Source: Bacillus sp. 123MFChir2 (lineage in GTDB: Bacteria; Bacillota; Bacilli; Bacillales; Bacillaceae_G). From it: 64,000 nucleotides of DNA. The stretch covers positions 1-64,000 of the forward strand of contig NZ_KB910925.1 in the NCBI RefSeq assembly GCF_000383235.1, given 5' to 3'. Numbering within the stretch: position 1 is the first letter of the stretch; the number at the start of each line of letters is the position of its first letter. This document shows positions 1 to 8,553 of this stretch, piece after piece. Made by a program: the position numbers and the translations under genes. The notes below the pieces were generated by a model that saw nothing but the letters and a program-made list of their open reading frames with translations, had not been told where the DNA came from and ran no database searches.

Positions 1-190
1 GCTGTACATATTCCTTTTGTGCTTTTTCACTACAGTACGTACTGTTTTCTTTGACATTTCTTTTTAATTCTCGTGCGATAGAAGAGTGATGCCGCTTCAA
101 AATCGCACCAATTTTTCTTGTGGAATACCCTAATTTATAAAGTGCTTCTAGTTGTCCACGTTCAAACGTGGTAAAATGTGAATAGCTCAT
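1..190 (-). mobile_element. IS30-family transposase, N-terminal part (cut by window edge)
   Basis: The reverse strand encodes a protein start MSYSHFTTFERGQLEALY, followed by a helix-turn-helix segment (GYSTRKIGAILKRHHSSIAR then ELKRN). This is the N-terminal DNA-binding region typical of IS30-family transposases. The catalytic DDE domain would lie beyond the left edge of the window. A GAGGACGAG sequence upstream of the ATG could serve as ribosome binding site. The element sits downstream of cheV, where many B. cereus-group genomes carry flagellin genes, so the insertion may separate cheV from the rest of the flagellar locus. Family assignment is by motif recognition only. Confidence 0.8.
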
Positions 191-255
191 ACTCGTCCTC
201 CGTGTAAAAGGTTGTGTGGTAACTTCTATTTTACACGAAGCGAGGTGGGCTTTTT

Positions 256-295
256 TGTTTTTTTTTAAGTGTCGCACTTAATAATACAATTCGTC
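256..295. repeat. Terminal inverted repeat of the IS30-type element
   Basis: After a T-rich stretch comes AAGTGTCGCACTTAATAATA followed by CAATTCGTC. The same end sequence recurs in reverse orientation at 37,724, which supports reading it as the outer boundary of the insertion sequence rather than unique flank. The exact terminal base is not certain. Confidence 0.6.
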
Positions 296-469
296 ATATA
301 AATAGAAAAAAGAAGATAATTCTCTATATAATAGATCATTACCTTCTCTTTTCATTAGGATGTGTGTATTGTTTAATTACTTAAAATAAATTTCTCAATA
401 GTCTATAATAAAACTTTACATATCTAGTAACTACTCAGCCATACATTTCATTTAGAAGTTTGGTAAGGA

Positions 470-640
470 GTATAATGACTGCCATGAAGATAAAAATGGA
501 CCTAGACTTCGCTGCCTTTCTCTGTTTTAAAACTTTGCGTGTGGCAGGAAAAGGCCCTGACCGCTCCTATGCACCGCCAGTACCTCTCGCCCATTTAAAA
601 AATGCTTTTCTATCGGTTTTTCATAGAGTGACTGAGTCAT
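470..640 (+). repeat. bcr1-like dispersed repeat, diverged copy
   Basis: The core GTGGCAGGAAAAGGCCCTGA, then CCGCTCCTATGC and CTCTCGCCC, matches the other copies in this window, but both AT-rich ends have decayed. It begins about 13 bp after the end of cheV. A 99-codon open frame through it is a by-product of the repeat. Reference bcr1 sequence could not be compared here, so the name rests on size, structure and host group. Confidence 0.75.
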
Positions 641-652
641 TACCATATTTTT

Positions 653-1561
653 TTATAAAACAAGCTTATCTACAAGCCCGATCAGTTCTTGAATGTCCGG
701 CTTACTTACTTGTGCATTGGCTCCAACAGATTCGCCTTTATGATACAATTCATTTGTAATTAAAGAAGAGAAAATAACAACTGGTAATCGGTTCATTACC
801 TTGTGATCTTTAATTACTTTCGTTAAATGATGTCCATCCATCTTCGGCATTTCAATATCTGTAATAAGTAGATGAATATGTTGGAACATATTCTCTCCTT
901 GTTCTTCTGCCAATTTTTCAATTTGTGCTAATGCTTCTGCACCGTTACTGAAGAAGTTAATTTTTGTATATCCAGCTGTTGTTAATGTTTCTTCTAATAT
1001 TTGGCGAAGCATCGCAGAATCTTCTGCAATATAAATACTTTTTTCGGCACGGTCTGTTTTTTCTACTAGTCCAGTTAGTTTTTTTGTTTCATAACCAACA
1101 TTGCTAATTTCACATACGATTTTTTCATAATCTAATAATAAAATAATTTTCTCATCAAGCTTAACAATTCCCGATGTTGTTTCTTCTAGTCCCATCGATA
1201 AAGAAGTTGGTTCATCAATCTGTTCCCATGAAATACGCTGGATGCGATACACTTCATCTACACGGAAGATCACTTTCATTTGATTCAATTCTGAAATGAT
1301 AAACTTTGTTTGATCTAGTGGTTTACTAGATTTTAAGTTCAATGCTTTTGCTAAGTTAATAACAGGTAAAATTTCACCGCGTACTTGTACAACACCTTCA
1401 ACTGCTGTATTTGCTTCTGGAACTGGTGTTACTGGAAACGGATTGATAATTTCACGCACTTTCATAACATTTATACTAAATAAATTTTCCCCAATTGTAT
1501 ATGTTACGATTTCTAACTCATTTGTTCCACTTTCTAGTAAAATACTTTGCGCTTGTGACAT
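653..1561 (-). CDS. cheV: Chemotaxis coupling protein CheV
   Basis: CheV couples receptors to CheA and is itself a response regulator. Residues about 12-150 form a CheW-like domain (SINVMKVREI, VRGEILPVINL). Residues about 170-300 form a receiver domain with the phospho-acceptor aspartate in LITDIEMPKMDG and the conserved lysine in VSKPD. The 302-residue length fits the family. GAGGAG lies 12 nt before the ATG. Since no cheW is seen in the window, CheV is the only visible receptor-CheA adaptor. Repeats lie on both sides, so it is probably transcribed on its own. Confidence 0.95.
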   Translation of the reverse strand: MSQAQSILLESGTNELEIVTYTIGENLFSINVMKVREIINPFPVTPVPEANTAVEGVVQVRGEILPVINLAKALNLKSSKPLDQTKFIISELNQMKVIFRVDEVYRIQRISWEQIDEPTSLSMGLEETTSGIVKLDEKIILLLDYEKIVCEISNVGYETKKLTGLVEKTDRAEKSIYIAEDSAMLRQILEETLTTAGYTKINFFSNGAEALAQIEKLAEEQGENMFQHIHLLITDIEMPKMDGHHLTKVIKDHKVMNRLPVVIFSSLITNELYHKGESVGANAQVSKPDIQELIGLVDKLVL

Positions 1562-1590
1562 AGACGGGTAATGCTCCTCTCTATTTTTCT

Positions 1591-1770
1591 ATATATAAAT
1601 ACAAGTTGACTTTTCAACATCTAAGTCGCTGCTATGCAGAACCTATCTTTGTTTTAAACTTTGCACGGGGCAGGAAAAGGAACTGACCGCCTCTATGCAT
1701 GGCCAGTTACTCTCGCCCACCGAAAAAGAAAAGGGTTTTTATGTTAGTTTTTCAATTTGTATCTATATAT
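1591..1770 (+). repeat. bcr1-like dispersed repeat
   Basis: An almost complete copy. The left end is TATATAAATACAAGTTGAC and the right end is TTTTTCAATTTGTATCTATA, imperfect inverted repeats of each other. The core GCAGGAAAAGG, then TGACCGCCTCTATGCATGG, is intact. It fills the gap between cheV and the next gene and runs antisense to the flagellar genes. Confidence 0.85.
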
Positions 1771-1773
1771 ACT

Positions 1774-2259
1774 TTACTCATTTGTAAGTGAAACGAGCGT
1801 ATCAAGTAATACCTCTTGTGCCTCTGATATTTCTGCCGGTGAGGCTTCCCACTTTTGCCTAATTTCTTTCTCAACTTGTACGCGTAAGGAATCATCCATT
1901 TCTGTTAAGAGAAAAGTTTTCGTTTCTTCATCAACATCAAGTAATGCAAGTCCATATATTTCCGGATCTGGCATCATTTGAAATAATTTCTTCATAATCA
2001 CGGGTGCAACATGTTTCACTTTTTCAATATGAATTGCTTTATCAGAGAATAAGAGTTCATATTGAATGAACGTGACATTTTGTTTTACAACTTGAAAATA
2101 ACAGTTATTTTTTTTGTCATTGATAAAATAACCGTTTGGATCCGTCATTACACTCTCTACTTTACGAATTAAATCAGGTAAACTATTTGCTACCATAATC
2201 GTTCGCTGCTCAATTTCACTTGGCGAAATGAACGTTACACGGTATTTATTTTGCGCCAT
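1774..2259 (-). CDS. Unknown protein of the flagellar cluster
   Basis: I do not recognise this 161-residue protein. It has no signal peptide or membrane segment and is mixed alpha/beta, with an acidic C-terminal half (LDVDEETKTFLLTEMDD). The start at MAQNKY is preferred because GGGAGG lies 8 nt upstream; the earlier MSIREEM start has no such site. It lies between flgE and cheV with its own flanking repeats. Its location suggests a motility accessory role, but nothing in the residues proves this. Confidence 0.7.
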   Translation of the reverse strand: MAQNKYRVTFISPSEIEQRTIMVANSLPDLIRKVESVMTDPNGYFINDKKNNCYFQVVKQNVTFIQYELLFSDKAIHIEKVKHVAPVIMKKLFQMMPDPEIYGLALLDVDEETKTFLLTEMDDSLRVQVEKEIRQKWEASPAEISEAQEVLLDTLVSLTNE

Positions 2260-2294
2260 ATTCATTTCCTCCCTTATTGACATTTACTACATAT

Positions 2295-2485
2295 TCATTT
2301 TAATTTTCCGACATATAAGCCACTGCTATGCAAAATCCAACACGACCTGCACTCGCTATCCCTCTTTGTTTTAGATCCTTGCACGTGGAAGGAACAGGCC
2401 CTAGCCGCTTCTATGCATGGCCAGTTGCTCTCGCCTAACTAAAAAGAAATAGGTTTTTATGTCATTTTTAACTCGTATATATAAC
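2295..2485 (+). repeat. bcr1-like dispersed repeat
   Basis: Contains ACATATAAGCCACTGCTATG, the TTGTTTTA block, a GTGGAAGGAACAGGCCC core and CTTCTATGCATGGCCAG. The AT-rich ends are partly eroded. It fills most of the gap between two unknown genes and lies antisense to them. Confidence 0.8.
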
Positions 2486-2512
2486 AGCCTCACATGTTAT
2501 AAAAACTTCATT

Positions 2513-2848
2513 TTACGAAACTGCTAGTAATTCCAGATTATTAAACCAAAATGCTAACTGCTGATCTATAATACCTGGCAAACGAATAAAGAATGAACGA
2601 CATTGAATAACATCCGCAAACGCTTGATACTTCCATTTATTACCGCTATAAATCCCAATAAAATAAAATTCATGAACACGACCAATTACTGCTTGTTTCT
2701 CTCCAAATGTGTAAGGAGGTACCTGTTTAATAACAAATTGGTTTGGTAAATATTTACCTTCTTTTTGTTCAATATTTACAATTTGCTGTGCAAGCTCTCG
2801 TTTATCTTGAAAAAACGGCAACTGCAAAATTCGTTCTTCTCTTGTCAT
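2513..2848 (-). CDS. Unknown small protein downstream of flgE
   Basis: This protein of about 111 residues is soluble and was not recognised. A hydrophobic, aromatic C-terminal half (FYFIGIYSGNKW, FFIRLPGIIDQQLAFWF) suggests a compact beta domain. The start MTREERI follows GTGAGG by 11 nt; an upstream ATG eight codons earlier (end 2872) lacks a ribosome binding site but cannot be excluded. It lies behind flgE, separated by two hairpins. A motility role is inferred from position only. Confidence 0.6.
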   Translation of the reverse strand: MTREERILQLPFFQDKRELAQQIVNIEQKEGKYLPNQFVIKQVPPYTFGEKQAVIGRVHEFYFIGIYSGNKWKYQAFADVIQCRSFFIRLPGIIDQQLAFWFNNLELLAVS

Positions 2849-2924
2849 ATTTGTAGAAACCTCACTATTCATGATGAGAAGATATAGAATCTATATCTTT
2901 TATTCGCATTAACAGGCAGTAAAA

Positions 2925-3025
2925 CCTCCACCTTGCAAAGAAAACATATAGGTGGAGGATAACTGTCCAATTGGTTCAACCTCTATCAGTTAGGATGAAG
3001 GTCCCAATGATAGAGGCTCAGCTTT
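2925..3025 (-). other. Structured intergenic segment with two or three hairpins
   Basis: Read on the minus strand after flgE, CCTCTATCA pairs with TGATAGAGG, then AACTG with CAGTT around CCAATTGG, then CCTCCACC with GGTGGAGG followed by TTTTA. The last hairpin could be a weak terminator. The first two overlap in an alternative-pairing arrangement, so this may be a regulatory RNA element or a structured dispersed repeat. No known riboswitch consensus was recognised in it. Confidence 0.5.
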
Positions 3026-3026
3026 C

Positions 3027-4304
3027 TTAACGAATTAAGTTTACAACTTCATTTAATACATCATCTGCTACTTTAATTACTTTTGTATTTCCAGTAAATC
3101 CTTTTTGGTACACCATTAAATCAACAAATTCTACAGCTAAATCAACGTTTGATCCTTCTTGTGATTTCCCACGAACTGTACCAGTTCCATTTTGTCCAGA
3201 AACACCTACAGCAGGATCACCAGCAGATGGTGTCGATACATAGTTACCATTTCCTATTTTCATAAGTCCCTGTTCATTCGCGAACGTTGCTACCGCAAGT
3301 TGTCCTGCAGCTCTACTACTTCCATCACTATACTTCACCATAATATAGCCACCCTCAGAAATTTCACAATCTTCCACTGTTGCCGCAGGACGACCTGTAA
3401 CTCCTTCATGAGTGATTGTTTTTTTAGTTGGATAATTTGTTGCACCACTGAAATCTACTTCTACTCCAGCGCCAAATGGAATTGTCACTTTTCCGCCTTG
3501 TATAACTTTATTCGTAGCTGGATCACGAACTACCGCAGTATCCGTTTGGATTAGTTCACCAAGATTATTAAACTTCAAATTTTTATTATTAACTATTTCA
3601 GTATAAGTTTGCTCGTGTTCCTTTCGAACTAATGCTCTATACTTATACTCACCAGCTACTGGTTTTCCTTGTGCGTCTGTCACTTGTTTCAGCTCTACAC
3701 GCATCGTAAATGTATTTCCTTCTTCATCATACACTGAAAATTCATCTGCAGTTTCCGCGTCAGTTCTTGCTACGTTTCCCGTCATTTCTATATGATCAGT
3801 ACGTGTTCCAGGAATTGCACTGCCCATTGGAACTTTCATTGGCTGTGGTGCATTAGAAAAATCAATGTCCTGTTTTCCAGGTTTCGTCGGATACGCAAGT
3901 ACGTATTTCCCTTCAGAATTCACAATATAATAATCATTAGATACACTAAATGTCCCTTTACGTGTGTATTGTACATTTCCACCTTTTGAATCACCTACAA
4001 CAAAAAATCCATTTCCGTCAATTGCTGCATCTGTTTTTCCATTTGTCATATTAATAGGGCCCGCTGAATAATCTGTTGTTGTTCCGCTTAGTCTCACACC
4101 ATTACCAATACTTTTTGGGTTCGTGCCAGCATAATTTTCATCGCCTCTGGCACCCATTGTATTGTTATATAATAAATCATCAAACATTGCTTTTTGTTTT
4201 TTGTAGCCCACTGTTTGGCTGTTAGCGATGTTATTTGATGTGATACTTAATGCGTTTTGCATTGCGTTCATACCTGTAATACTTGTATATAATGCTTTAA
4301 TCAT
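3027..4304 (-). CDS. flgE: Flagellar hook protein FlgE
   Basis: FlgE polymerises into the hook that joins rod and filament. The N-terminus MIKALYTSITGMNAMQNAL with SNNIANSQTVGYKK is the axial-protein rod signature. The C-terminus VDLAVEFVDLMVYQKGFTGN is the matching terminal helix. The variable D2-like middle lies between about residues 150 and 330. Length (425) fits a hook protein rather than the shorter FlgG. It follows flgD on the same strand after a 48-bp gap, in the block fliJ-fliK-flgD-flgE. Confidence 0.95.
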   Translation of the reverse strand: MIKALYTSITGMNAMQNALSITSNNIANSQTVGYKKQKAMFDDLLYNNTMGARGDENYAGTNPKSIGNGVRLSGTTTDYSAGPINMTNGKTDAAIDGNGFFVVGDSKGGNVQYTRKGTFSVSNDYYIVNSEGKYVLAYPTKPGKQDIDFSNAPQPMKVPMGSAIPGTRTDHIEMTGNVARTDAETADEFSVYDEEGNTFTMRVELKQVTDAQGKPVAGEYKYRALVRKEHEQTYTEIVNNKNLKFNNLGELIQTDTAVVRDPATNKVIQGGKVTIPFGAGVEVDFSGATNYPTKKTITHEGVTGRPAATVEDCEISEGGYIMVKYSDGSSRAAGQLAVATFANEQGLMKIGNGNYVSTPSAGDPAVGVSGQNGTGTVRGKSQEGSNVDLAVEFVDLMVYQKGFTGNTKVIKVADDVLNEVVNLIR

Positions 4305-4352
4305 ATTCTTTGTACACTCCTTAAAATTTTGTTTAATGTTTGTTTATATTGC

Positions 4353-4844
4353 TTATTTTGTTGTTGCTGATGGCATTATTTCTTTATCAGAAGCATCCAC
4401 AACGAAACGAAGTGATACAACTTGATCACCCATTACAAGCTGTACATCATTGTTGGCTCCAAGGCGAATCGTATCAACTTTCCCTACTACTTCCTTCCCT
4501 TCGCCGTTTACACCTTTTACGTATTTACCGAGAAACTTCATCCCACCATCTAGTGCTGTTGTATACATCGTGTCTTTCAAGGAATCAACAGCTTTTGTCA
4601 TATTTTGCACTTGCTCCATAAGTGACAATTGTGACATTTGATTCATCATTTGATTCGTATCCATAGCATTCATTGGATCTTGATGTTGAAAACTCGCTAA
4701 AAAGAGTTTTAAAAAATCATCTTTCCCCATAATACCAGGTGTTTTTTGTTGAGTAGCTGCTACAGCATTTTTATTTTGTACTTGCTGCGTTTGTCCTACT
4801 GGGATATGGTTTGTACTTGTTGTATTGAGTCCAACCGTTGGCAC
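4353..4844 (-). CDS. flgD: Hook-capping scaffold protein FlgD
   Basis: FlgD caps the growing hook and is needed for FlgE assembly. The diagnostic N-terminal motif is present (DDFLKLFLASFQHQDPMNAM, then MNQMSQLSLMEQVQNM). The remainder is a short beta-rich tail with GDQVVSLRFVVDAS. At 163 residues it resembles the short Firmicute form without the long C-terminal Ig region of enterobacterial FlgD. It starts 3 bp after the fliK stop, so the two are probably co-translated. Confidence 0.93.
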   Translation of the reverse strand: MPTVGLNTTSTNHIPVGQTQQVQNKNAVAATQQKTPGIMGKDDFLKLFLASFQHQDPMNAMDTNQMMNQMSQLSLMEQVQNMTKAVDSLKDTMYTTALDGGMKFLGKYVKGVNGEGKEVVGKVDTIRLGANNDVQLVMGDQVVSLRFVVDASDKEIMPSATTK

Positions 4845-4847
4845 TTT

Positions 4848-5999
4848 TTATTCCTCCAATAATCCAGCAAAGTCTTGCTCTGCCTTCTGTTCTTTCTTGA
4901 CAACTACTTGCTTTTGCTTATATTGTTGTCCTTTTTCCTGCTGCTCACGTTTTTGATCTTTATCTGTATAGCTTAGTTCAATTTGAATATCTTTTTCTTT
5001 TAATTTATTTTTCAATTCCTCAAAAATAATTTCGACTTTCTTCTTCGCATCGTGTTTGTCCATTTCAATATGAACTTGAATTTGATCACCTTGCTTTTTC
5101 ATATACACAGTTAATGCGCCAAGCTTTTCAGGATTTAATTGAAAAAGAACGCGTTCTTGTTTTACGACAAACTTTTGCAACTCTTCAACGTGTGCTTCCA
5201 TTTTCTTTCCTAAATCAGGAAGCGATACTTTTTGCGCTGGCATATCTTGCTTTACAACTGAATCATTTCCTACAAGAAATGGTTTCGCATTGGTTTCGCC
5301 TGTTGGAAGTTGAACATCCGTATCTTCGAGTGTTGGCGTTTTTTCCAACTCATCTTTGTTAATAGATTGTTCTATTTCATGTTTACTTATTGTTGCAATT
5401 GGTTCCTGCTCCTTTTTCATTAAATCACACGTTTCACTTTGTATGATCTTTGCAAAGTCAGTCATATTTTCTGGCGTTGTTAATTTTTCTAACGCCATCC
5501 CTATTGTATCTTCCAAACATATTGTATTTTGAATATTATTTTCTTTCAAAAATCCCATAAGCGATTGAAGCTCTGTTGCTGGAAGCTCATTTAATTTTAT
5601 ATTTCCATACGTTTCATATATCTTTTGTATTTTTTGTATGTATTGATATAACGATTCTGGTTGTGCACGTAGTTGCTCAATTCCTAGCATCTGTTCTGAA
5701 ATGGCTAACAGTAACTCTTCTATCGGCTTGTCTTCTTCTTTCTCTTCTTTTGAAACAAGCGATTCCTTTTTTACAAACTTACTCTTTTCAATTTCATAAC
5801 TATTTTCCTTCATTTCTTTTGGCGGTTCGCTTTTTTCTATCGTTGATCGTTTTGGCTTCTCCACCGACTTCTCATTCATTTTCTCTGAAAATGAAGTTTG
5901 TTCTTCTTTCGCTTGCACTTCTAATGGTTTTTCTTTTCGCTGTGACACATTCAATTGCACTGGTAAGATAGATTCAATCATTTCTTTCACATCACCCAT
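4848..5999 (-). CDS. fliK: Hook-length control protein FliK
   Basis: FliK measures hook length and switches export specificity. Residues 1-280 are low-complexity, rich in Lys, Glu and Gln, as expected for the secreted ruler part. Residues about 285-345 are the conserved hook-length domain (LNPEKLGALTVYMKKQGDQI with IHIEMD-like beta strands and EIIFEELKNKLKEKDI). The tail is very basic and Gln-rich. It overlaps the end of fliJ by 8 bp and abuts flgD. Confidence 0.88.
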   Translation of the reverse strand: MGDVKEMIESILPVQLNVSQRKEKPLEVQAKEEQTSFSEKMNEKSVEKPKRSTIEKSEPPKEMKENSYEIEKSKFVKKESLVSKEEKEEDKPIEELLLAISEQMLGIEQLRAQPESLYQYIQKIQKIYETYGNIKLNELPATELQSLMGFLKENNIQNTICLEDTIGMALEKLTTPENMTDFAKIIQSETCDLMKKEQEPIATISKHEIEQSINKDELEKTPTLEDTDVQLPTGETNAKPFLVGNDSVVKQDMPAQKVSLPDLGKKMEAHVEELQKFVVKQERVLFQLNPEKLGALTVYMKKQGDQIQVHIEMDKHDAKKKVEIIFEELKNKLKEKDIQIELSYTDKDQKREQQEKGQQYKQKQVVVKKEQKAEQDFAGLLEE

Positions 6000-6402
6000 T
6001 CATACACATTCTTAAGTCGAGCAACATTTTTTCTTCGCGTTTTCCTTGTTCCTTTGCAGCTTTCTGACACTTTTGCTGAAACATCTCATCAATCACGCGT
6101 TCTTTTTCTTGAATTTGCTCTAGAAGGAGTTTGTTTTTCAAGATAAACTCTTCAATTTTTTCTATTTTTCTATTCCATTCCTCTATTCTTTCAGGTGAAA
6201 ACGTATGAGAGGACAACATGCCAATATGAATACTTTCATTGACTTGCATCACTTTACTACGTGATTGAAAAACATTCAAATCATGTGCTTTTTTTGCTTC
6301 TATCTTTCGTTTTTCCGTTGTTAATTCATACACTTCTTTTAAGACATGTTCTTTTTCTTGATTCATTTGTAGTTTTATCGTTTCATACTGTTTTGTTTTC
6401 AC
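5992..6402 (-). CDS. fliJ: FliJ-like flagellar export chaperone
   Basis: A 136-residue, almost entirely helical, charged protein with coiled-coil heptads at about residues 10-40 and 75-125, matching the size and character of FliJ, the stalk of the FliI export ATPase ring. Sequence identity of FliJ proteins is low, so position between fliI and fliK carries much of the call. Translation appears to start at GTG, with AAAGGGG about 12 nt upstream. It follows a terminator after fliI and therefore probably has its own promoter; TATAAT-like hexamers lie upstream. Confidence 0.75.
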   Translation of the reverse strand: MKTKQYETIKLQMNQEKEHVLKEVYELTTEKRKIEAKKAHDLNVFQSRSKVMQVNESIHIGMLSSHTFSPERIEEWNRKIEKIEEFILKNKLLLEQIQEKERVIDEMFQQKCQKAAKEQGKREEKMLLDLRMCMNG

Positions 6403-6510
6403 CTGCTTTTTAAACCCCTTTCTATTATACCTTTACTTATTCTTATTATATAGGTTTTTTAGAAAAAAATCTGCTAAATATTCTAGAATCTGAATATATT
6501 TCTTAAATAA

Positions 6511-6534
6511 AAAGACCTCAAAATTGAGGTCTTT
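6511..6534 (-). terminator. Intrinsic terminator at the end of fliI
   Basis: On the minus strand AAAGACCTCA, a four-base loop and TGAGGTCTTT are followed by a T-rich run. The stem overlaps the fliI stop codon. It separates the flgB-to-fliI transcript from fliJ-fliK-flgD-flgE. Confidence 0.8.
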
Positions 6535-7837
6535 ACATAACACCATCCATTTGCTGAATTACATCGGCAAAACGATAGCTTTCCGTTCGACCTTGCTTTA
6601 AAAATGTATGAATATCATCTATTTTATTTTTACATGCAAAAATATATGCATTCTCTTCATTCTCTTGAATTGTACCAAGTTTAAAGTACAATTCATTTTC
6701 TTGATAAATTGATAGCGTCTTTCGTATTTCATTCGCAAGCTTCCAATGCTCAGGTGCTACAACTTCTTCCATAATTCGACTTACAGAATCTAATACAGAA
6801 ATAGCTGGATAATGATTTAATGTAGCTAAATCGCGCTTCAATACAATATGTCCATCTAAAATACCACGTGCTAAATCCGGTACTGGGCCATTTAAATCGT
6901 CACCATCAACAAGTACCGTATAAATGCCTGTAATCGAACCTATTTTTGTTTTTCCAGAGCGCTCAAGTAATTTCTTCATATAACTTTCCATTAACAATGT
7001 TTTTCCGCCAATAGGCAGCTCTTTCACTGCAATATCCACGCTTCTTCTGGCATCGGCAAAGCGAGTTACAGAGTCCATCATGAGCAGAACATTCTTACCT
7101 TGATCGCGAAAATATTCTGCGATTGAAGTTGCTAATTTTGCAGCGCGAAGCTGCATAAGGTGACTTTCGTCAGACGTTGCTACAACAACAACGCTTTTTT
7201 TCATTCCTTCTTCGCCTAGCTCTTTACGAATAAAATCCTTTACTTCACGTCCTCGTTCACCAACTAAACTAATTACATTAATATCTGCACTTGCATTTTT
7301 GGCAATCATCCCAAGCAATGTTGATTTCCCAACACCCGAGCCTGCAAAAATCCCAATCTTTTGACCGACACCAATCGTTAACATACCATCAATTGATTTA
7401 ATACCTGTCTCAAACACTTCTGTAATTTCTTCACGGTCAAACGCGTGAATCGGCGGTGCATCGAGCCTTATTTTTTGCAGTGGTGTAGTAGCTTCTTGTT
7501 CGTTTAAGATTTCGCCATTTGCATTTAACACTTTCCCGAGCAAATGCTCACCGCGCGGCACCGTAACATCTTCGCTAATAAGGGTAACCGCGTCTCCATA
7601 ACAGACCTTTTCAGTTTGTTCGAATGGCAGAAGCATATTATTTTCTTTTTCAATCGCAATTACTTCACATAAGACATTATGTTCTCCAACAAGACAAACA
7701 TCACCAATTTTTGCTTTCGGCCCTTTTGAAACAAAGAATTGCTCTTGTACACTATGTACTTTCCCTCTTTTAATATAAAACGGTGCTTCCATGTGCGCAT
7801 TCCATTTTTCATGTTCTGTTATAAGCCATTCTTTCAT
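6533..7837 (-). CDS. fliI: Flagellum-specific export ATPase FliI
   Basis: FliI energises loading of export substrates at the base of the flagellum. The Walker A motif AGSGVGKST lies near residue 165 and Walker B VLLMMDSVTRFADA follows, as in the F1-beta-like FliI/YscN family. The C-terminal region (TLNHYPAISVLDSVSR) is typical of these ATPases. The start at MKEWLITEHEKW is chosen because AGGGG lies 8 nt upstream and gives an ATGA overlap with the fliH stop. Length is then 434 residues, normal for FliI. Confidence 0.95.
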   Translation of the reverse strand: MKEWLITEHEKWNAHMEAPFYIKRGKVHSVQEQFFVSKGPKAKIGDVCLVGEHNVLCEVIAIEKENNMLLPFEQTEKVCYGDAVTLISEDVTVPRGEHLLGKVLNANGEILNEQEATTPLQKIRLDAPPIHAFDREEITEVFETGIKSIDGMLTIGVGQKIGIFAGSGVGKSTLLGMIAKNASADINVISLVGERGREVKDFIRKELGEEGMKKSVVVVATSDESHLMQLRAAKLATSIAEYFRDQGKNVLLMMDSVTRFADARRSVDIAVKELPIGGKTLLMESYMKKLLERSGKTKIGSITGIYTVLVDGDDLNGPVPDLARGILDGHIVLKRDLATLNHYPAISVLDSVSRIMEEVVAPEHWKLANEIRKTLSIYQENELYFKLGTIQENEENAYIFACKNKIDDIHTFLKQGRTESYRFADVIQQMDGVM

Positions 7838-8553
7838 ACTGGTTGCCCCTCGAGTAATTGCTTTTCTTTCCACTGTTCGCGAAGCGTTTCAAAAATTGGA
7901 CTGAATTTAAATTCAAAAAACTCTTTTTCTTCTTCTAAAATAAATTCACCAAACTGTAATGAAAAATCATATTTCCATTCAACAAGTTCCAGGAGCCAAT
8001 ACTCTTTTGTTACCGTTTTTTCTCGTTCAATTTGCTCAAACGTTTCAGGGTGAACGGTAATAGAAAGCTTTTCAAAAGATGTCGGTAACGTTTGAACAAT
8101 ACCATTTAAAATCGGTAACAAATCCAGCTGCCGAACATCAATAGCTTGATTTACAATATTTTGAGCTAACTGCAGCGATTGGTCCCAAAGTAATTCTGAC
8201 CATTGTGTTGCAATTTCTTTCTGTTCTTCAAGCAAAGCACGGCGATCTGCTGCGATTTGTTTTTTGTGTTCTTCTCGTAACACTTCAAACTGTGCTCTTT
8301 CTTGCTGCAACCTTGTTTTCTCTTCCTCTAACTCTTTCTCTATTTGTTGCAAATGAAGCGTTTTTGACTGCAGCTGTTCCTTTTGAACAAATAATTCCCT
8401 TTTCATTTCACTTATTTCTGATGCTTCTTCGCTGTCTACTATTTCTTCTATTTCTTCTATTTCTTCTATTTCCGGTTGTGGAAATTGTAATTCATATGTT
8501 TGATGAGAAAAAGAAACAGAATTCTTGGGAATTCTGTTTTTAAATAAGGACAT
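7834..8553 (-). CDS. fliH: Flagellar export regulator FliH
   Basis: FliH binds and regulates FliI. The N-terminal third is acidic with a tandem EEIEEIEEI repeat near residue 35. A long coiled coil follows at about residues 55-125 (LQQIEKELEEEKTRLQQERA), and then a V-ATPase E-subunit-like C-terminal domain. MSLFKNR is the likely start, with GAGGTGAAGAAG before the ATG, giving a short overlap with fliG. The acidic repeat at DNA level (tandem TTCTTCTAT units near 8445) may be length-variable. Confidence 0.85.
   Translation of the reverse strand: MSLFKNRIPKNSVSFSHQTYELQFPQPEIEEIEEIEEIVDSEEASEISEMKRELFVQKEQLQSKTLHLQQIEKELEEEKTRLQQERAQFEVLREEHKKQIAADRRALLEEQKEIATQWSELLWDQSLQLAQNIVNQAIDVRQLDLLPILNGIVQTLPTSFEKLSITVHPETFEQIEREKTVTKEYWLLELVEWKYDFSLQFGEFILEEEKEFFEFKFSPIFETLREQWKEKQLLEGQPV

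Noticed and set aside
460-759. 99-codon frame at the left end
   Set aside because: It runs through a bcr1-like repeat into the antisense end of cheV.
2925-3025. Possible c-di-GMP riboswitch after flgE
   Set aside because: Motility context made it attractive, but the GEMM blocks (such as GGGCAAACC and GCAAAGCC) are absent.
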